Shown here: piece by piece, positions 1 to 9,000 of the stretch
How the letters are laid out: each line of letters begins with the position of its first letter
Position numbering within the stretch: position 1 is the stretch's first letter
Assembly (NCBI GenBank): GCA_026770585.1
Contig: MU646311.1
Span: forward strand, 1,407,968 to 1,430,223
Origin: Baffinella frigidus
Lineage: Eukaryota > Cryptophyceae > Cryptomonadales > Baffinellaceae
Direction: 5' to 3'
Length of the DNA stretch: 22,256 bases
The notes under the pieces: generated by a model
The model's database searches: none
Told to the model about the DNA's origin: nothing
Seen by the model: only the letters and a program-made list of their open reading frames with translations
Program-made: the position numbers and the translations under genes

Positions 1-335
1 AGTGCAGGGTGTAGGGTGTAGGGTGTAGGGTGTAGGGTGCAGGGTGTAGGGTGCAGGGTGTAGGGTCACGGGGTCTCCACGCGCGATCTGTAAGCCAGCG
101 GAGGTTGGGGGTTTAAGGTTTGGGGTGCAAGGGGGGCAGTGCAGGGGTTGGGGTGCACGGGGGGTTGGCGAAGCATTGTTGTAAAGTGCAGAGCCGGAAC
201 CGAGCGTCACTCCGCACCTTCAACCCTACACCCTACACCCTACACCCCAAACCCTACACCCTACACCCTACACCCCAAACCCTACAACCTCAACCCTACA
301 CCCTACACCCTACACCCTACGCCCTACACCGTAGG
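1..335. repeat. Opposed TAGGGTG / CCCTACA arrays with an unassigned core
   Basis: Positions 1-66 are TAGGGTG heptamers on the plus strand, and 216-335 are CCCTACA/CCCTAAA-like units in the opposite orientation, so the two arrays are inverted relative to each other. The core 67-215 is G-rich and may hold a further minus-strand exon (an acceptor CTTACAG ends near 90), but I found no coding segment I can defend. Confidence 0.6.
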
Positions 336-396
336 GGCCTAGGGGCGCTCCTACGGGAAACTAGAACACGGAGAGGATGAAGATGAGTACCCGGAG

Positions 397-675
397 CGTA
401 TCACAATAATTGACTTATCACACTAATTGACTTATCAAAATAATTGACTTAATGGGTACCCTGCTGGTATCGATGCCCCGCAGTCGTGATACACGGAATA
501 AGCGTCGTTTCAAACAGGTTGTGATCCGTACCCTGCTGGTTGACTTATCACAAAAATTGTCTTAAGGGGGTACCTAGCTGGCATCGACGCCCGCCGCCAT
601 CGAGCGTATCACAACAATTGACTTATCACACTAATTGACTTATCACACTAATTGACTTATCACACTAATTGACTT
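397..675. repeat. 17-bp minisatellite and exon-7 edge copies
   Basis: The unit ATTGACTTATCACACTA is repeated, cleanly at 617-675 and less cleanly at 397-455 and 537-565. Between the blocks lie copies of the exon-7 3' edge (minus strand): about 460-485 (GCATCGATACCAGCAG then GTACCC), 525-540, and 574-600 (GCGGGCGTCGATGCCAGC, TAG, GTACCC). They show that the exon border and adjoining minisatellite were duplicated together. Confidence 0.7.
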
Positions 676-682
676 AGAGTAC

Positions 683-741
683 CTTGCTGGTGTCAACGCC
701 CGCCGCACGCGCCGCCGCCGCCCGGAACTTGTCCCGCACCC
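683..741 (-). CDS. Exon 7: helix of the second domain copy
   Basis: Acceptor ACCCCTAG, 59 nt, phase 1 in and phase 0 out, donor AAG|GTACTC. It reads VRDKFRAAAARAAGVDTSK, parallel to the AFLEKADSIIEVVKTSSGSD helix of exon 4. The following exons should lie left of the window or in the unresolved stretch 67-215. Partial 3'-edge copies at 574-600 and about 460-485 support its border. Confidence 0.6.
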
Positions 742-3700
742 CTAGGGGTTATGGGTTAGGGGGTCAAGGTTTCGGGTTTCGGGTTTCGTGTTCAGGGTTA
801 AGGGGGTTAGGGGGTCAGGGTTCCGGGGTTTAGGGTTCAGGGTTTAGGGGTTAGGGGGTTAGGGGTTAGGGCTCAGGGGTTAGGGGTTAGGGGTTAGGGG
901 TTAGGGGTTAGGGTTCAGGATTTAGGGGTTTCGGGGTGAGGTTTTAGGGCTCAGATTTTAGGGGTTTCGGGGTTAGGGTTTAGGGTTTGGGGCTCAGGGT
1001 TTAGGGTTTAGGGTTTAGGGTTTAGGGGTTCGGGGGTAAGGGTTTCGGGTTTCGGGTTTCGGGTTTCGGGTTTAGGGTTTCGGGGTGAGGGGTTAGGGGG
1101 CTAGGGTTTCGGGTTTCGGGTTTAGTGTTGAGGGTTTGGGGTTTCAGGTACACCCCCCAGAGCAAACGCCGCCAGCTTGGTCTCGGACGATACAGCCATC
1201 TTCACGAAATACACCGCGACCGCCGCGACACTAACCCCGCTCGCTGACGTGATCCTCGCCGCTGAAACCACCTACTCCGGGAAAAGAACGTTTCGTTTAG
1301 AATAGGGAAAAGAACGTTTCGTTTAGAATATGAGGGCACCAAAAATTACAAGACATTTGTTTCGTAATACTACTATGGCCCAATTGTGTACTAGTAGTAA
1401 AACCGCCGCGCCACTGTCACCGATCCTCGCCGCTGAAACCACCTAATGGGGGCCAGGGCATAAACCCGAATTTCAAACGCAACGTTTCGCGCTCAACTCG
1501 TTTTCGGAAAAAAATTACCGCACACGCTCTGTTACTAGTACGCCCCGGTTGTGTAGTAAAACCGCCGCGCCACTGTCACCGCTCGCTGACGTGATGCGCG
1601 CCGCTGAAACCATCTAATGGGGGGGGCGCGGGGGGGGTGAGGGGGGTTGTTATTGGGGGGGGGCAGATGTGCGTGGGGGGGGGGGCGGGGTAGTGTTGTA
1701 GTGTTGAAAACACTAGTGTTGAATGCTCGCGTCGCTCGCTGAAGTGATCGAAGCAGCTGAAACCACCTAATCCGGGGAGAGGTGTATATTTGTTTTAGAA
1801 TCTGGCAACGAATATTGCTACACAGTTGGGTCATTTCCTGCCAACGAAATTTAAAACACAAATGCTTTACTATTACTGGTAAATTCTACTATTACCAGTG
1901 AGGGGGTTTGAACCGAGCTTTCGGTCGGTTTGAGGAGTGGGGGACTCGACTGTGGAGAAAACTACTCCACAAATGCTTTACTATCACTAGTATGACCCAA
2001 TTGTGAAGTAATTTTCGGTGTGCCAGATTCTCAAAGAAAAAATGTGTTCCCGGATGACACCGTCTAGCTCTCCACCAACTCTCACGAAAAGACCAAATCG
2101 TCGATTTTCAGATCTCAAATTCACCTTGCAGAGACCCCAGATCTGGGTTCTCTGTGTCAACTTGAGTCCCAATCTTGGTACAAAATTAACTTTTGGGAAC
2201 AGGTCGAGATCAATCGATTTGGTCCTGCCGTGAGGGCTGGTGGCTGCCTGAGTTAATCTGGTCTCTTCATAATGCGGAGACCGCAAGTGGATTCCGCTGC
2301 TGTCTTGTACAAATTAACTTTTGGTGTGTCAACTTTTGGTGTGAAACGGATCGGTCAACCCGACTGAGGCAGCGCCGGATGACCAGCTCTGCCTGAGTAA
2401 AACTTTGCTCACCATACAACACATTTAGCGCAGAAACTCCAGTACAAACGTAGAAGTGAAAACACTTGTATGGCGAGCCCAGTTTTCCTCAGGCAGAGCT
2501 ATCATCAGATCTTACGCTTTACTATTACTTGTAATAGTAAAGCGTTTGTGTAGCAAAGTTCGTTGGCGATAAATTCTTTTTAGAAAGGCTTTTTTGAGAT
2601 TGTATCATGGTACCGTGGCTGCGGGGAGACCCGCTTATTATCATTAGTATGATAAAATCGTGTAGTAAATTTCGTTGGCAGAAACGCTTTCTGGAAAGCT
2701 TTACTTGAGATTCTTTCATAAGACCGTGGCTGATCAAATCGTGTAGTAAATTTCGGTGATAGAAACTCTTTTGAGAAAGGCGTTTCTGAGACTATATCAC
2801 GGTACCGTGGCTGCGGGGAGCCCTGCGTCGGCGAGGGCCGAGTTGAGGCTGTTGGCTGATAGCCCACCCGCGGCTGCTTGCGCAGCTTCTTCAGAGTCCA
2901 CACCAATCTAGGTTTTAGGGTTTAGGATTTGAGACTCAGGGGTTAGGGTCTTGGGTCTTGGGTTTTGGGTTTGGGGGTTATGGTTTATGGTTTGAGGGTT
3001 GAGGTTTGAGGGTTCCAGGGTATAGTGCTGAGGATTGCCTCTTCGGAGTCGACGCCGATCTGGGTTTGGGGGTTGGGGTTTAGAGAGAGAAACGTTATCT
3101 TATTACTGATCGATTTGGGGTTTGGTGTCTAGGGTTGGAGGTTTAGGGCTTGGGGTTTAAAGTTTGGGGTTTGGGGATAGGGTTAAGGGTAAAGGGCTCA
3201 GGGTTTAGGGTTTAGGGTTTAGGGTTTAGGATTTAGGGTTTAGGGTTTAGGGTTAAGGGTTTAGGATGTAGGGTCTAGTTTTTATGTTTGAGGGTTGAAA
3301 CGCACCGCGAACTCAGATTCGACGCTGGTGGCGAGGAGACGGCGCGAGGAAGAGCTTAGGGTTTAGTTTCGGGTGCAGGGTTCAGGGTTTAGGGGTTAGT
3401 GTGCAGGTTTTAGGTTTTTGGTTTGAAGTTTTAGGTGTTAGGTGTTAGGTGTTAGGTGTTAGGTGTTACGTGTTAGGTGTGAGGTGTTAGGTGTTAGGTG
3501 TCAGGTGTTAGGGCCAAACCGCGAACTCGGACTCGACGAGGAGGCGGCGTGAGGAGGATCTTGGGGTTTAGTCTCGGGTTCAGGGTTGAGGGCTCAGGGT
3601 GTAGGGTACAGGGGTCAAACCGCGAACTCGGATTCGACGCTCGTGGCGAGGAGGCGGCGGGAGGAACGGCGCGTGACCTTGAGCGTCGTCGATAGGATCT

Positions 3701-5607
3701 CGACTTTGTCAGATCCGGAGGACGTTTTGACTACTTCGATGATGCTGTCGGCCTTTTCGAGGAAGGCCTGTTTTTAGGGTTTGGGGTTGGGGTTTCGGGT
3801 TCAGGAGTTGGGGTTTAGGGGTTGGGGTTTGGGGTTTGGATTTTAGGGGGTGGGGTTTAAGGTTTGGGGTTTAGGGTTTGGGGTTTAGGGTTTAGGGTTT
3901 AGGGTTTACGGTTAAGGGTTTACGGTTAAGGGTTTAGGGTCTAGGGTTTACCGCGACGGTCGAGAACGGGAAGGCGAGTTTGGTCTTGACCACGAACTTC
4001 GAACTGAGGGTTGCGGAAGGGGCCGGGGTCGTCGATTCGGGGGTCGGCGTCGTGGTTGGGACGGCCGCTACAACGGTGGGCGGGGTGGTTGTCAACTCCT
4101 CAACCTGTTCGGGGTTGGAGGTTGGGGGTTCGGGGTTTGGGAGTTTGGTGTTGAACAATGGGGGGCGTAGTCGTGGTGACCTCCTCAACCTTTTTTGGGG
4201 TTTGGGGTTTGGGATTTTGGGGTTCGGGATACGGGTTGAGGGATTAGTATTGTTCAGGGTGTAGGGTTTCGGGTTTGGGGTTTGGGTTTTGGGTTTGGGA
4301 CTGTTTAGGGTTTGGGTTTAGTGTTTAGTGTTTAGTGTTTAGTGTTTAGTGTTTAGTGTTCAGGGTTTGGGGTTTAGTGTTTAGGGTTTGGGGTTTAGGG
4401 TTGTTCAGGGTGTAGGGTTTAGGGTTGTTTAGGGTTTAGGGTTTAGGGTGTAGGATGCAGGGTTAAGGGTATCGGGTTTAGGGTGTAGGTGTTAGGGTGT
4501 AGGGTGTGGGGTGCACCACAGACGTCTCCGGCGCGTCTCTCCCGGGCGACGGAGTGGTGGTATTCAACGCTTCCCCTTCCGCATCCGTCTCCCCAATGTC
4601 CTCGTCGGTGGTCTCGCTTTCGTCTCCGTTCTACAACAACGTGTAGTGTGTGAGAGAACTCCAGATCCTTGTAGTATCAAAACCCCCGCAGAGGGTCTTA
4701 GAATGTGGTAATGCTGGTCTTGTAATCAATAAATTCTCTTCCATCTCCGTGGGGGTTGTCGACACGCCGCCATCGGCAGTTTCATCCGGACGAGTATTGA
4801 TGATAAATACGCACCGGCAACGAAAATTGCTTCACAATTTTCTTAATAACTACTATTATGATCCATGTGGAGGGTGGTGAAGCAGATCAAAAGTTGACAT
4901 CGATCCCCTCGAAATGTTGCCAAAAGTTGATTATTTTCTTTTTTTCTCCACCGGACGGGCCCGCCTCAAGGTACCGAAAAATTTTATGGCCCGTTTTTGA
5001 GGGCCTGCCCCCCCCTAATCATAAAATCTGAGATCACATTTGTGAACCAACTTTCAATTCTGTTTCACAAATGTGGTCTCAGATTTTATGATTAGGGGGG
5101 GCAGATCATGTCCCTAGGCAAAAGCCCTGCTTCTCCACCCTCTCCATGTGCGTAGTAAATTTCGTTGCCGTGGCGTATTTATCATAAATACTCGCCGCGA
5201 TTAAGTTGTGTCAGCTGCGGATATCCACGTCAGAGGGCTCGAAACATCCAACGATGCATCGTTTTGTCAGTAGTTTGAGACGCCCCACAGAGGGCTGATG
5301 TTACCACGAGTAGTGGGACCCATGGCCACTCTCCCACTCCTCGAAGAGAGGATAGTCTAGGATCGTTAAGGAGGGAGAAGGTAAGGAGGGAGAAAGGTGG
5401 GTCGGGTCGGGTCGGGTGAGGGGGCACCGGGGTGGTGGTAGTGTTGTCGTCCTCTGAGGTGGTATCAGCCTCGGGGGTGGTTGTACTTGTGGCAGTAGCC
5501 TCAGGGGTGGTTGAGGCAGTGGCGACGGTCTCGGAAAGGGCACACCCAGCGAATGCGAAGAGCAGCGCCACGAGCAGCGCCGCCCGCACAGCGCGCCCTC
5601 TCCGCAT
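683..5607 (-). CDS. Secreted modular protein, Thr-rich stalk plus repeated RRLLA-type domain (gene span, 3' end outside window)
   Basis: Seven exons can be joined with matching phases: 5607-5428, 4630-4517, 4104-3952, 3767-3621, 2907-2806, 1271-1154 and 741-683, all reading right to left. The product starts with a signal peptide, continues with about 130 residues rich in Thr, Pro, Glu and Asp (likely O-glycosylated stalk), then a domain running KFVVKTKLAF, RRLLATSVESEFA, IGVDSEEAA, LADAGLPAAT, and then a second start of the same kind of domain (AVYFVKMAV, then KFRAAAARAAGVDTSK). I know this pattern, a Val-rich strand, a helix, an RRLLA element, an acidic strand and a GLPAAT-like helix end, from many algal and protist predicted surface proteins; I cannot give it a family name. 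Introns 1-5 are phase 0 and intron 6 is phase 1. The protein continues beyond position 1. Function unknown; a cell-surface or extracellular role is inferred only from the signal peptide and stalk. Confidence 0.78.
745..1147. repeat. Degenerate telomere-like array, GGGTTTA on plus strand
   Basis: About 400 bp of GGGTTTAGGG/GGGTTTCGGG/GGGGTTAG variants fill intron 6 of the minus-strand gene. In the sense of that gene the repeat reads CCCTAAA. Confidence 0.9.
1154..1271 (-). CDS. Exon 6: link and first strand of a second domain copy
   Basis: Acceptor GGAGTAG, 39 codons plus one base, donor GGGG|GTGTAC (phase 1). It reads VVSAARITSASGVSVAAVAV then YFVKMAVSSETKLAAFALG. The segment VYFVKMAVSSETKLAAF parallels FVVKTKLAFPFSTVAAF of exons 3-4, so a second domain begins here. 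The hydrophobic run SVAAVAVYFV is too short to be a confident membrane helix. Three partial copies of its 5' edge lie upstream. Confidence 0.72.
1402..1766 (-). repeat. Three partial copies of exon 6 5' edge with acceptor
   Basis: Copies begin right after TAG at 1766, 1613 and 1442 (minus strand) and repeat the first 7-16 codons of exon 6 (VVSAAsITSAS, MVSAARITSASG, VVSAARI) before diverging. Two of them run into the motif GGTTTTACTAC. Each keeps a potential acceptor. A G-rich tract with poly-G runs lies at 1619-1690. Confidence 0.8.
2296..2505. repeat. Inverted-repeat element (MITE-like)
   Basis: Arms at about 2379-2416 and 2467-2504 pair over roughly 38 bp, including CTCTGCCTGAGTAAAACTTT against GTTTTCCTCAGGCAGAG. 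The left flank (CAACTTTTGGTGTGAAACGG, then CCCGACTGAGGC) is the reverse complement of sequence at 11213-11270, so a related element sits in the FTO gene in opposite orientation. Confidence 0.7.
2514..2760. repeat. Palindrome, TACTACACAA-type core and exon-5 3' edge copies
   Basis: 2514-2545 is a perfect 15-bp palindrome (ACGCTTTACTATTAC, spacer TT). It is followed by tandem units that combine the exon-5 end plus donor (GCAGCCACG then GT, minus strand; 2614-2632 and 2725-2732, functional one at 2806) with the motif GTGTAGTAAATTTCG. The unit is about 80-110 bp, three copies. Confidence 0.75.
2806..2907 (-). CDS. Exon 5: C-terminal helix of the domain (GLPAAT)
   Basis: Acceptor AAAACCTAG, donor ACG|GTACCG, 34 codons, phase 0 both sides: IGVDSEEAAQAAAGGLSANS followed by LNSALADAGLPAAT. 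Reading through the donor would meet a stop at once, so splicing is needed. The join to exon 6 gives GLPAATVVSAA, as expected for this domain type. Its 5' edge is copied upstream (3036-3059) and its 3' edge twice downstream (2725-2732, 2614-2632). Confidence 0.78.
2910..3300. repeat. Telomere-like array with exon-5 5' edge copy
   Basis: GGGTTTAGGG-type repeats (plus strand) fill most of intron 4 of the minus gene. At 3036-3059 (minus strand) an acceptor CCCAG is followed by ATCGGCGTCGACTCCGAAGAG, which encodes IGVDSEE, a copy of the start of exon 5. Confidence 0.85.
3306..3620. repeat. Telomere-like repeats with two exon-4 3' edge copies
   Basis: On the minus strand, 3357-3306 repeats the end of exon 4 (SSSRRLLATSVESEFA) followed by donor GTGCGT, and 3559-3530 repeats a shorter form (RRLLVESEFA, 7 bases deleted) followed by GTTTGG. 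Between them is a GTGTTAG heptamer array (3428-3520). The G-rich strand is again antisense. Confidence 0.82.
3621..3767 (-). CDS. Exon 4: helix and RRLLA core of the domain
   Basis: Acceptor AAAAACAG; 49 codons with no stop: AFLEKADSIIEVVKTSSGSD then a strand VEILSTTLKVT and RRSSRRLLATSVESEFA. The donor is GCG|GTTTGA, phase 0, a weak site. A copy of the 3' edge further downstream (3306-3357) has the much better donor GTGCGT. The join EFA|IGVDSEE with exon 5 is smooth. Confidence 0.75.
3773..3950. repeat. Telomere-like array in intron 3 (minus gene)
   Basis: GGGTTTAGGG and GGGGTTTGG variants lie directly between exons 3 and 4; in the sense of the gene they are CCCTAAA and CCCCAAA. The exon-3 donor GTAAACCC is itself made from the repeat edge. 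Confidence 0.88.
3952..4104 (-). CDS. Exon 3: end of Thr/Pro stalk and first strand of the domain
   Basis: Acceptor CCGAACAG, donor GCG|GTAAAC, 51 codons, phase 0 at both ends. It begins VEELTTTPPTVVAAVPTTTP, ends the Thr/Pro stalk at about codon 30, then enters a structured segment (SSKFVVKTKLAFPFSTVA) that starts the repeated domain. A partial copy of its 5' edge lies upstream at 4160-4189. Confidence 0.75.
4160..4513. repeat. Telomere-like array with exon-3 5' edge copy
   Basis: 4193-4513 is GGGTTTAGGG, TTTAGTG and TAGGGTG repeat. At 4189-4160 (minus strand) GTTGAGGAGGTCACCACGAC follows AAAAAAG and repeats the start of exon 3 (VEEVTTTTPP against VEELTTTPPT). Confidence 0.82.
4517..4630 (-). 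CDS. Exon 2: acidic Thr/Glu-rich stalk
   Basis: Between acceptor TTGTTGTAG and donor GTGCAC there are 38 codons without a stop, phase 0 on both sides, reading NGDESETTDEDIGETDAEGE and then ALNTTTPSPGRDAPETSV. The exon has no internal Met, so no standard ORF reveals it. Composition matches the end of exon 1 and start of exon 3, which supports it as stalk. The low-complexity sequence makes homology untestable by eye. Confidence 0.65.
4791..5192. mobile_element. Nested hairpin element with CGAGTATT termini
   Basis: This is a ~400-bp element in intron 1 of the minus gene. Termini CGAGTATTGATGATAAATACG and its near-complement CGTATTTATCATAAATACTCG enclose a second pair (CATGTGGAGGGTGGTGAAGC / GCTTCTCCACCCTCTCCATG) and an inner pair around 5025-5099 (CCTAATCATAAAATCTGAGA / TCTCAGATTTTATGATTAGG). 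No coding capacity, so non-autonomous. The same terminal motif bounds the element at 7988-8132. Confidence 0.8.
5428..5607 (-). CDS. Exon 1: signal peptide and start of Thr-rich stalk
   Basis: The ATG at 5607-5605 gives MRRGRAVRAA followed by LLVALLFAFAGCALS, a textbook n-, h- and c-region with likely cleavage near GCALS. An in-frame ATG seven codons upstream (5628) is possible, but the shorter n-region is the better signal peptide. The mature part is STTPEATATSTTTPEADTTS, then acidic and Thr-rich residues. The exon ends CCG|GTGCCC, phase 0 (60 codons). The GT is clear but the rest of the donor is not consensus. Confidence 0.75.
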
Positions 5608-5970
5608 CACGCCGCAGGTATGTATCAACTGAGCGCGGATGGATGACCCAGGACCGGGAGCTCGAGGGGCCGTGGGACCGGGGACCCTGGCAAGGTGAAT
5701 TTTTGTAAAAATACCCCTTGACCCTGGTACCGTGACCAGTTTCCACGTCCTTTGAAACGACTTGTGTTGGGACGTGTGATAGACTCAGGGTTGGTTGGGC
5801 CTCTGGGAGGCGACACGCGAGAGCAGAAAGATGCTCTAGAGAGTCACCTACCCAGAGTCATATATCACCGAGTATACAACAGTATACGAAGAAAAACCAC
5901 GAAACAGTGACTGGCTTACGCGTGTAAACTGACCTGTAGACTGACCCGATTCACAGCCACTTTACAATCC
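5608..5970. promoter_or_regulatory. Divergent intergenic region between the two genes
   Basis: These 363 bp separate the two start codons and must hold both 5' UTRs and promoters. Visible signals are weak: a TATA-like CATATATCAC at 5859-5868, about 105 bp before the FTO ATG, and paired GTATAC sites at 5872-5877 and 5882-5887. No telomere-like repeat occurs here, unlike the flanking introns. Element assignment is inference. Confidence 0.5.
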
Positions 5971-6099
5971 ATGGGCAGAAAGCGAAAGCAGCGCGCTCCC
6001 CCTGCCGCCTCTGAGGATCCCGGCGCCGACGTGGACGAGGCAGGAGCGGGCGGCGGAGGTGGGGAGGGGCAGGTCCGGCTGTGGGAGCTGCGTGAGAAG
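5971..6099 (+). CDS. FTO: FTO exon 1: basic N-terminus
   Basis: The ATG starts MGRKRKQRAPPAAS, a basic cluster that could be a nuclear localisation signal, then an acidic/Gly linker and QVRLWELREK. 43 codons, donor AAG|GTGCGG (phase 0). An alternative donor, C|GTGAGA, lies 9 bases upstream but would give a phase that does not fit exon 2. Human FTO also starts with a disordered basic stretch. Confidence 0.7.
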
Positions 6100-9000
6100 G
6101 TGCGGGTTTCTCGGGGTGCCTCAATCTCGGGTTTGGTCGAGGGTTGGCGTGGTTGGGGGTTGAGGGGTGCGGGTGCAGGGTGCTCGTGCCCTCCACGAAA
6201 GTGGGTCTCGTCCGCGTGGAGGGTTGAGGGTGGAGCGCGGTGGCGCTGATTCTGATCCTGTTGAAGGAGAAATGCACTCTCAAAAATCCCGTGCGCCTCA
6301 TGCGAAGGTACGGGCGGGAGGGCTGGATTGGGTGGACGGGAGCGTCGATGAACGGTCCGGCGCTGCGCCCCCCCCCCCGAGTCCGAACCTTGGCCCCGCC
6401 GGCACCGCAGATCCTGAATGCCGGCTCGAACCGTGCATCGATCTGCAAACAATTTGCGAATTGAGGAACAGCTTGCCTCGTCCTGGTTCTGGTGTAGGGA
6501 TGAGAATCCCCGAGCAAACACACCGAACCCTCCCTTCCCCCGGCCGTGCCACGCGACGAAGAAACACAGCCGTCCCTCGCGAATGGTGGCATAGATTCCG
6601 CTCTGGGATTTCGCGATTTTATGGGTACCAATCAAGTTCGTTCGCAGATTCGCGGGAGTGCTGGTGGAGAGCTACCCGCGCTTCCGGGTGCTCAGCAAAG
6701 ACTGTTTCCCAGGTGCCGGTCTCCTACCGCTGTCTCTGTTGAACCGGGCTCCTCATTTTCTCAGTCTCCACGCCAAAAGTTGACGGATTTGTACCGCAAA
6801 ACAGGGAAAATCAACTTCCGGGCTCCTCAAATGAGGAGCCGGATTTATGAATTTCATTCCGGGTGCTCCTCAAAGGGTGCTTCCCAGGAGCCCGTCTCCA
6901 CCAGCCCTCAGGGTTGGAGCAAATCGACGATTTTCTAATTCCGATTATTTTGGGAATCGGAGCCGTTGAAGTCGGATCGGAACTTCGCTTCTCTCCACCA
7001 GACATAATCCCCTGATCGCCAATTTCGTAATCAGTTCAATAAACCGCCGTAAATTTTCATGTTAACCATCACTTTTTTAAAAAGTCATTTTTTCTTTTGT
7101 TTCAAGTCATTTTTTGTGCGCAGAGGGGCAGGAGGGGCGGGCGGGTGCGGCACTGGAGGCGCTGCGTTCTGCCCCGGGCGTGTTCCGCACGGATCATGTG
7201 TGGGTCCGCGGCGGGCTCACCCAGGTGCGTTCCCACACCATATGTTCTCATCACATCCACAGCATGATCATAGAGCGGGTTTCTCATCTTAATCTCCGTT
7301 TTGAATGCTCTCCGGCCATATGGAACTGGAGCCGTTGGCCTAATTTATGGAGGAAAAGCTCCGATTCCCAACGGGGGCGCCGCGCCCGGATTCGGAAGGA
7401 TCTTAAGGTTTTTGCGTCCATCTAACATTTTATGCTATGTTAGGCATCGGTTCATGATGAGATGCACCCCCCTACCCGTAAGATGACGCAGTATTTTCGA
7501 ACCGTTGCGATACCATACGTACCTAAACCACTGATTCTCGGGTTTGAGAATGTCGGTTGGAAGATAGAATCCCTCCGCCATCGGGCGCGGAGTATTTAAA
7601 TTAAGTAGAGCTATTCCGATAGGACTTGTCGCGTTTTCGACTTCGAGATTTCAAAATTTCAGACTTCAAAAAGGTTTTAAAGGGCGTAAAACGTTTTAAA
7701 ACACACCGTTTCAAATCTCATGGTACAAATGAAGTTTTGAAGTCTCGAAGTCGCGAAATCGAAAACGCGACAAGTCCTACCGGAATAGCTCTACTCGTCT
7801 GGATGAGATCTCTTCAATGGGAGGCCCCGTTTGTTTTGTTTGGCTTCGTTTGGTTTTGATGTGACTTGATTTGAAATTGCGCTTGTTGACTTGTGAGATC
7901 GTTCCCTGGTAGCAAGCATGTACGGTGCACGTGCCGCCCTGGTACAAAAAACGCCGCTTTCAGTCAACCGGATCCTCGATCTAATCCCGTCGAGTATTCA
8001 TGATAAATACGATTTCGGGGATCTCCGATCCGATTTTGGTGTATCTTACCGCTCTAAATCAAGTTTAGATAGACGACTGTCTTATTTTTGCCCCTTAAGA
8101 TACACCCAAATCGTATTCATGATGAATACTCGTCCGGATCCTCGATCGCAGACGCGGGTGCCGCGCGTCCTCCTGGGCGACCCGGGCGTTACACACCAAA
8201 AACAATCAGTCAACCAGATCCTCACGCCGTTGTTTTAGTTAACCGGGGGCCCTCGATCGCAGACGCGGGTGCTGCGGGTGCTGCTTGGCGATCCGGGCGT
8301 TACGTACCGTTACAAAGACCTCCGGCTCTTCGCGGTCCCATGGAGTTCCCCGCCTGGCGAACCGGTGGGCACCCTAAACCCCTAACCCATAAACCCTAAA
8401 CCCTAAACCCTAAACCCTAAACCCTAAACCCGAGCCCTCGCACCACGCCCGGAACCGGTGGAATTCCCCACACCATTTCCTTTCTCACCACAAGTTTATT
8501 TTGGAATATCACTGAATCAGTAACACTTTCTATGATTTTTTTTATTTGTGGCATGTTAGGGCGGTTGGTGCTATCTTGGGGATGCAACCCATGGCTAACA
8601 TAGCATAACCCAAGCCCAGCATAGCATATGTCACGAACCGTTACACATACCGTTACATAGACCTCCGGCTCTTCGCGGTCCCGTGGAGTTCCCCGCCTGG
8701 CGAACCGGTGCGATCCCCCACCCCTACTCGAGGCTGTCCGTGGTCCTTTATGAAATCTACAAGTGGCTTCGTATCCCTTGCGTGGCTAGTAGGCTCATAC
8801 GCCGTAAGGTAGGGCCCTAGGACCTGCTTAGGACCTGGCGTGGGATCGAAACATGTACTTTTGACATCTTTCAAGGGAAAGGCCTTGAATTCTTAAGACA
8901 ACGCCGACAGATCTGTCGTGGATAAGGCGTCGGTTTCCCTCGATCATTCTGGCGTGGGAGGTCTCTCTCGAGCAAACCGCACCCGGATACCGAAAGGTCT

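Noticed and set aside
67-215. Further minus-strand exon at the left edge
   Set aside because: One AG site and short open frames only; nothing resembles the expected domain continuation.
4738-4790. Possible minus-strand exon DETADGGVSTTPTEMEEN
   Set aside because: Composition fits the stalk, but no AG acceptor adjoins it (a hairpin element ends there) and no donor follows; perhaps a broken exon copy.
6413-6500. Possible FTO exon near CIDLQTICELRNSL
   Set aside because: It has acceptor-like and donor-like sites, but the open frame is not in phase with exon 1 and resembles no FTO segment.
5916-6635. Long minus-strand open frames (226-239 codons) antisense to FTO exon 1
   Set aside because: Composition is driven by GC content; no domain, overlapping frames equally open, and the plus strand holds exons with homology.
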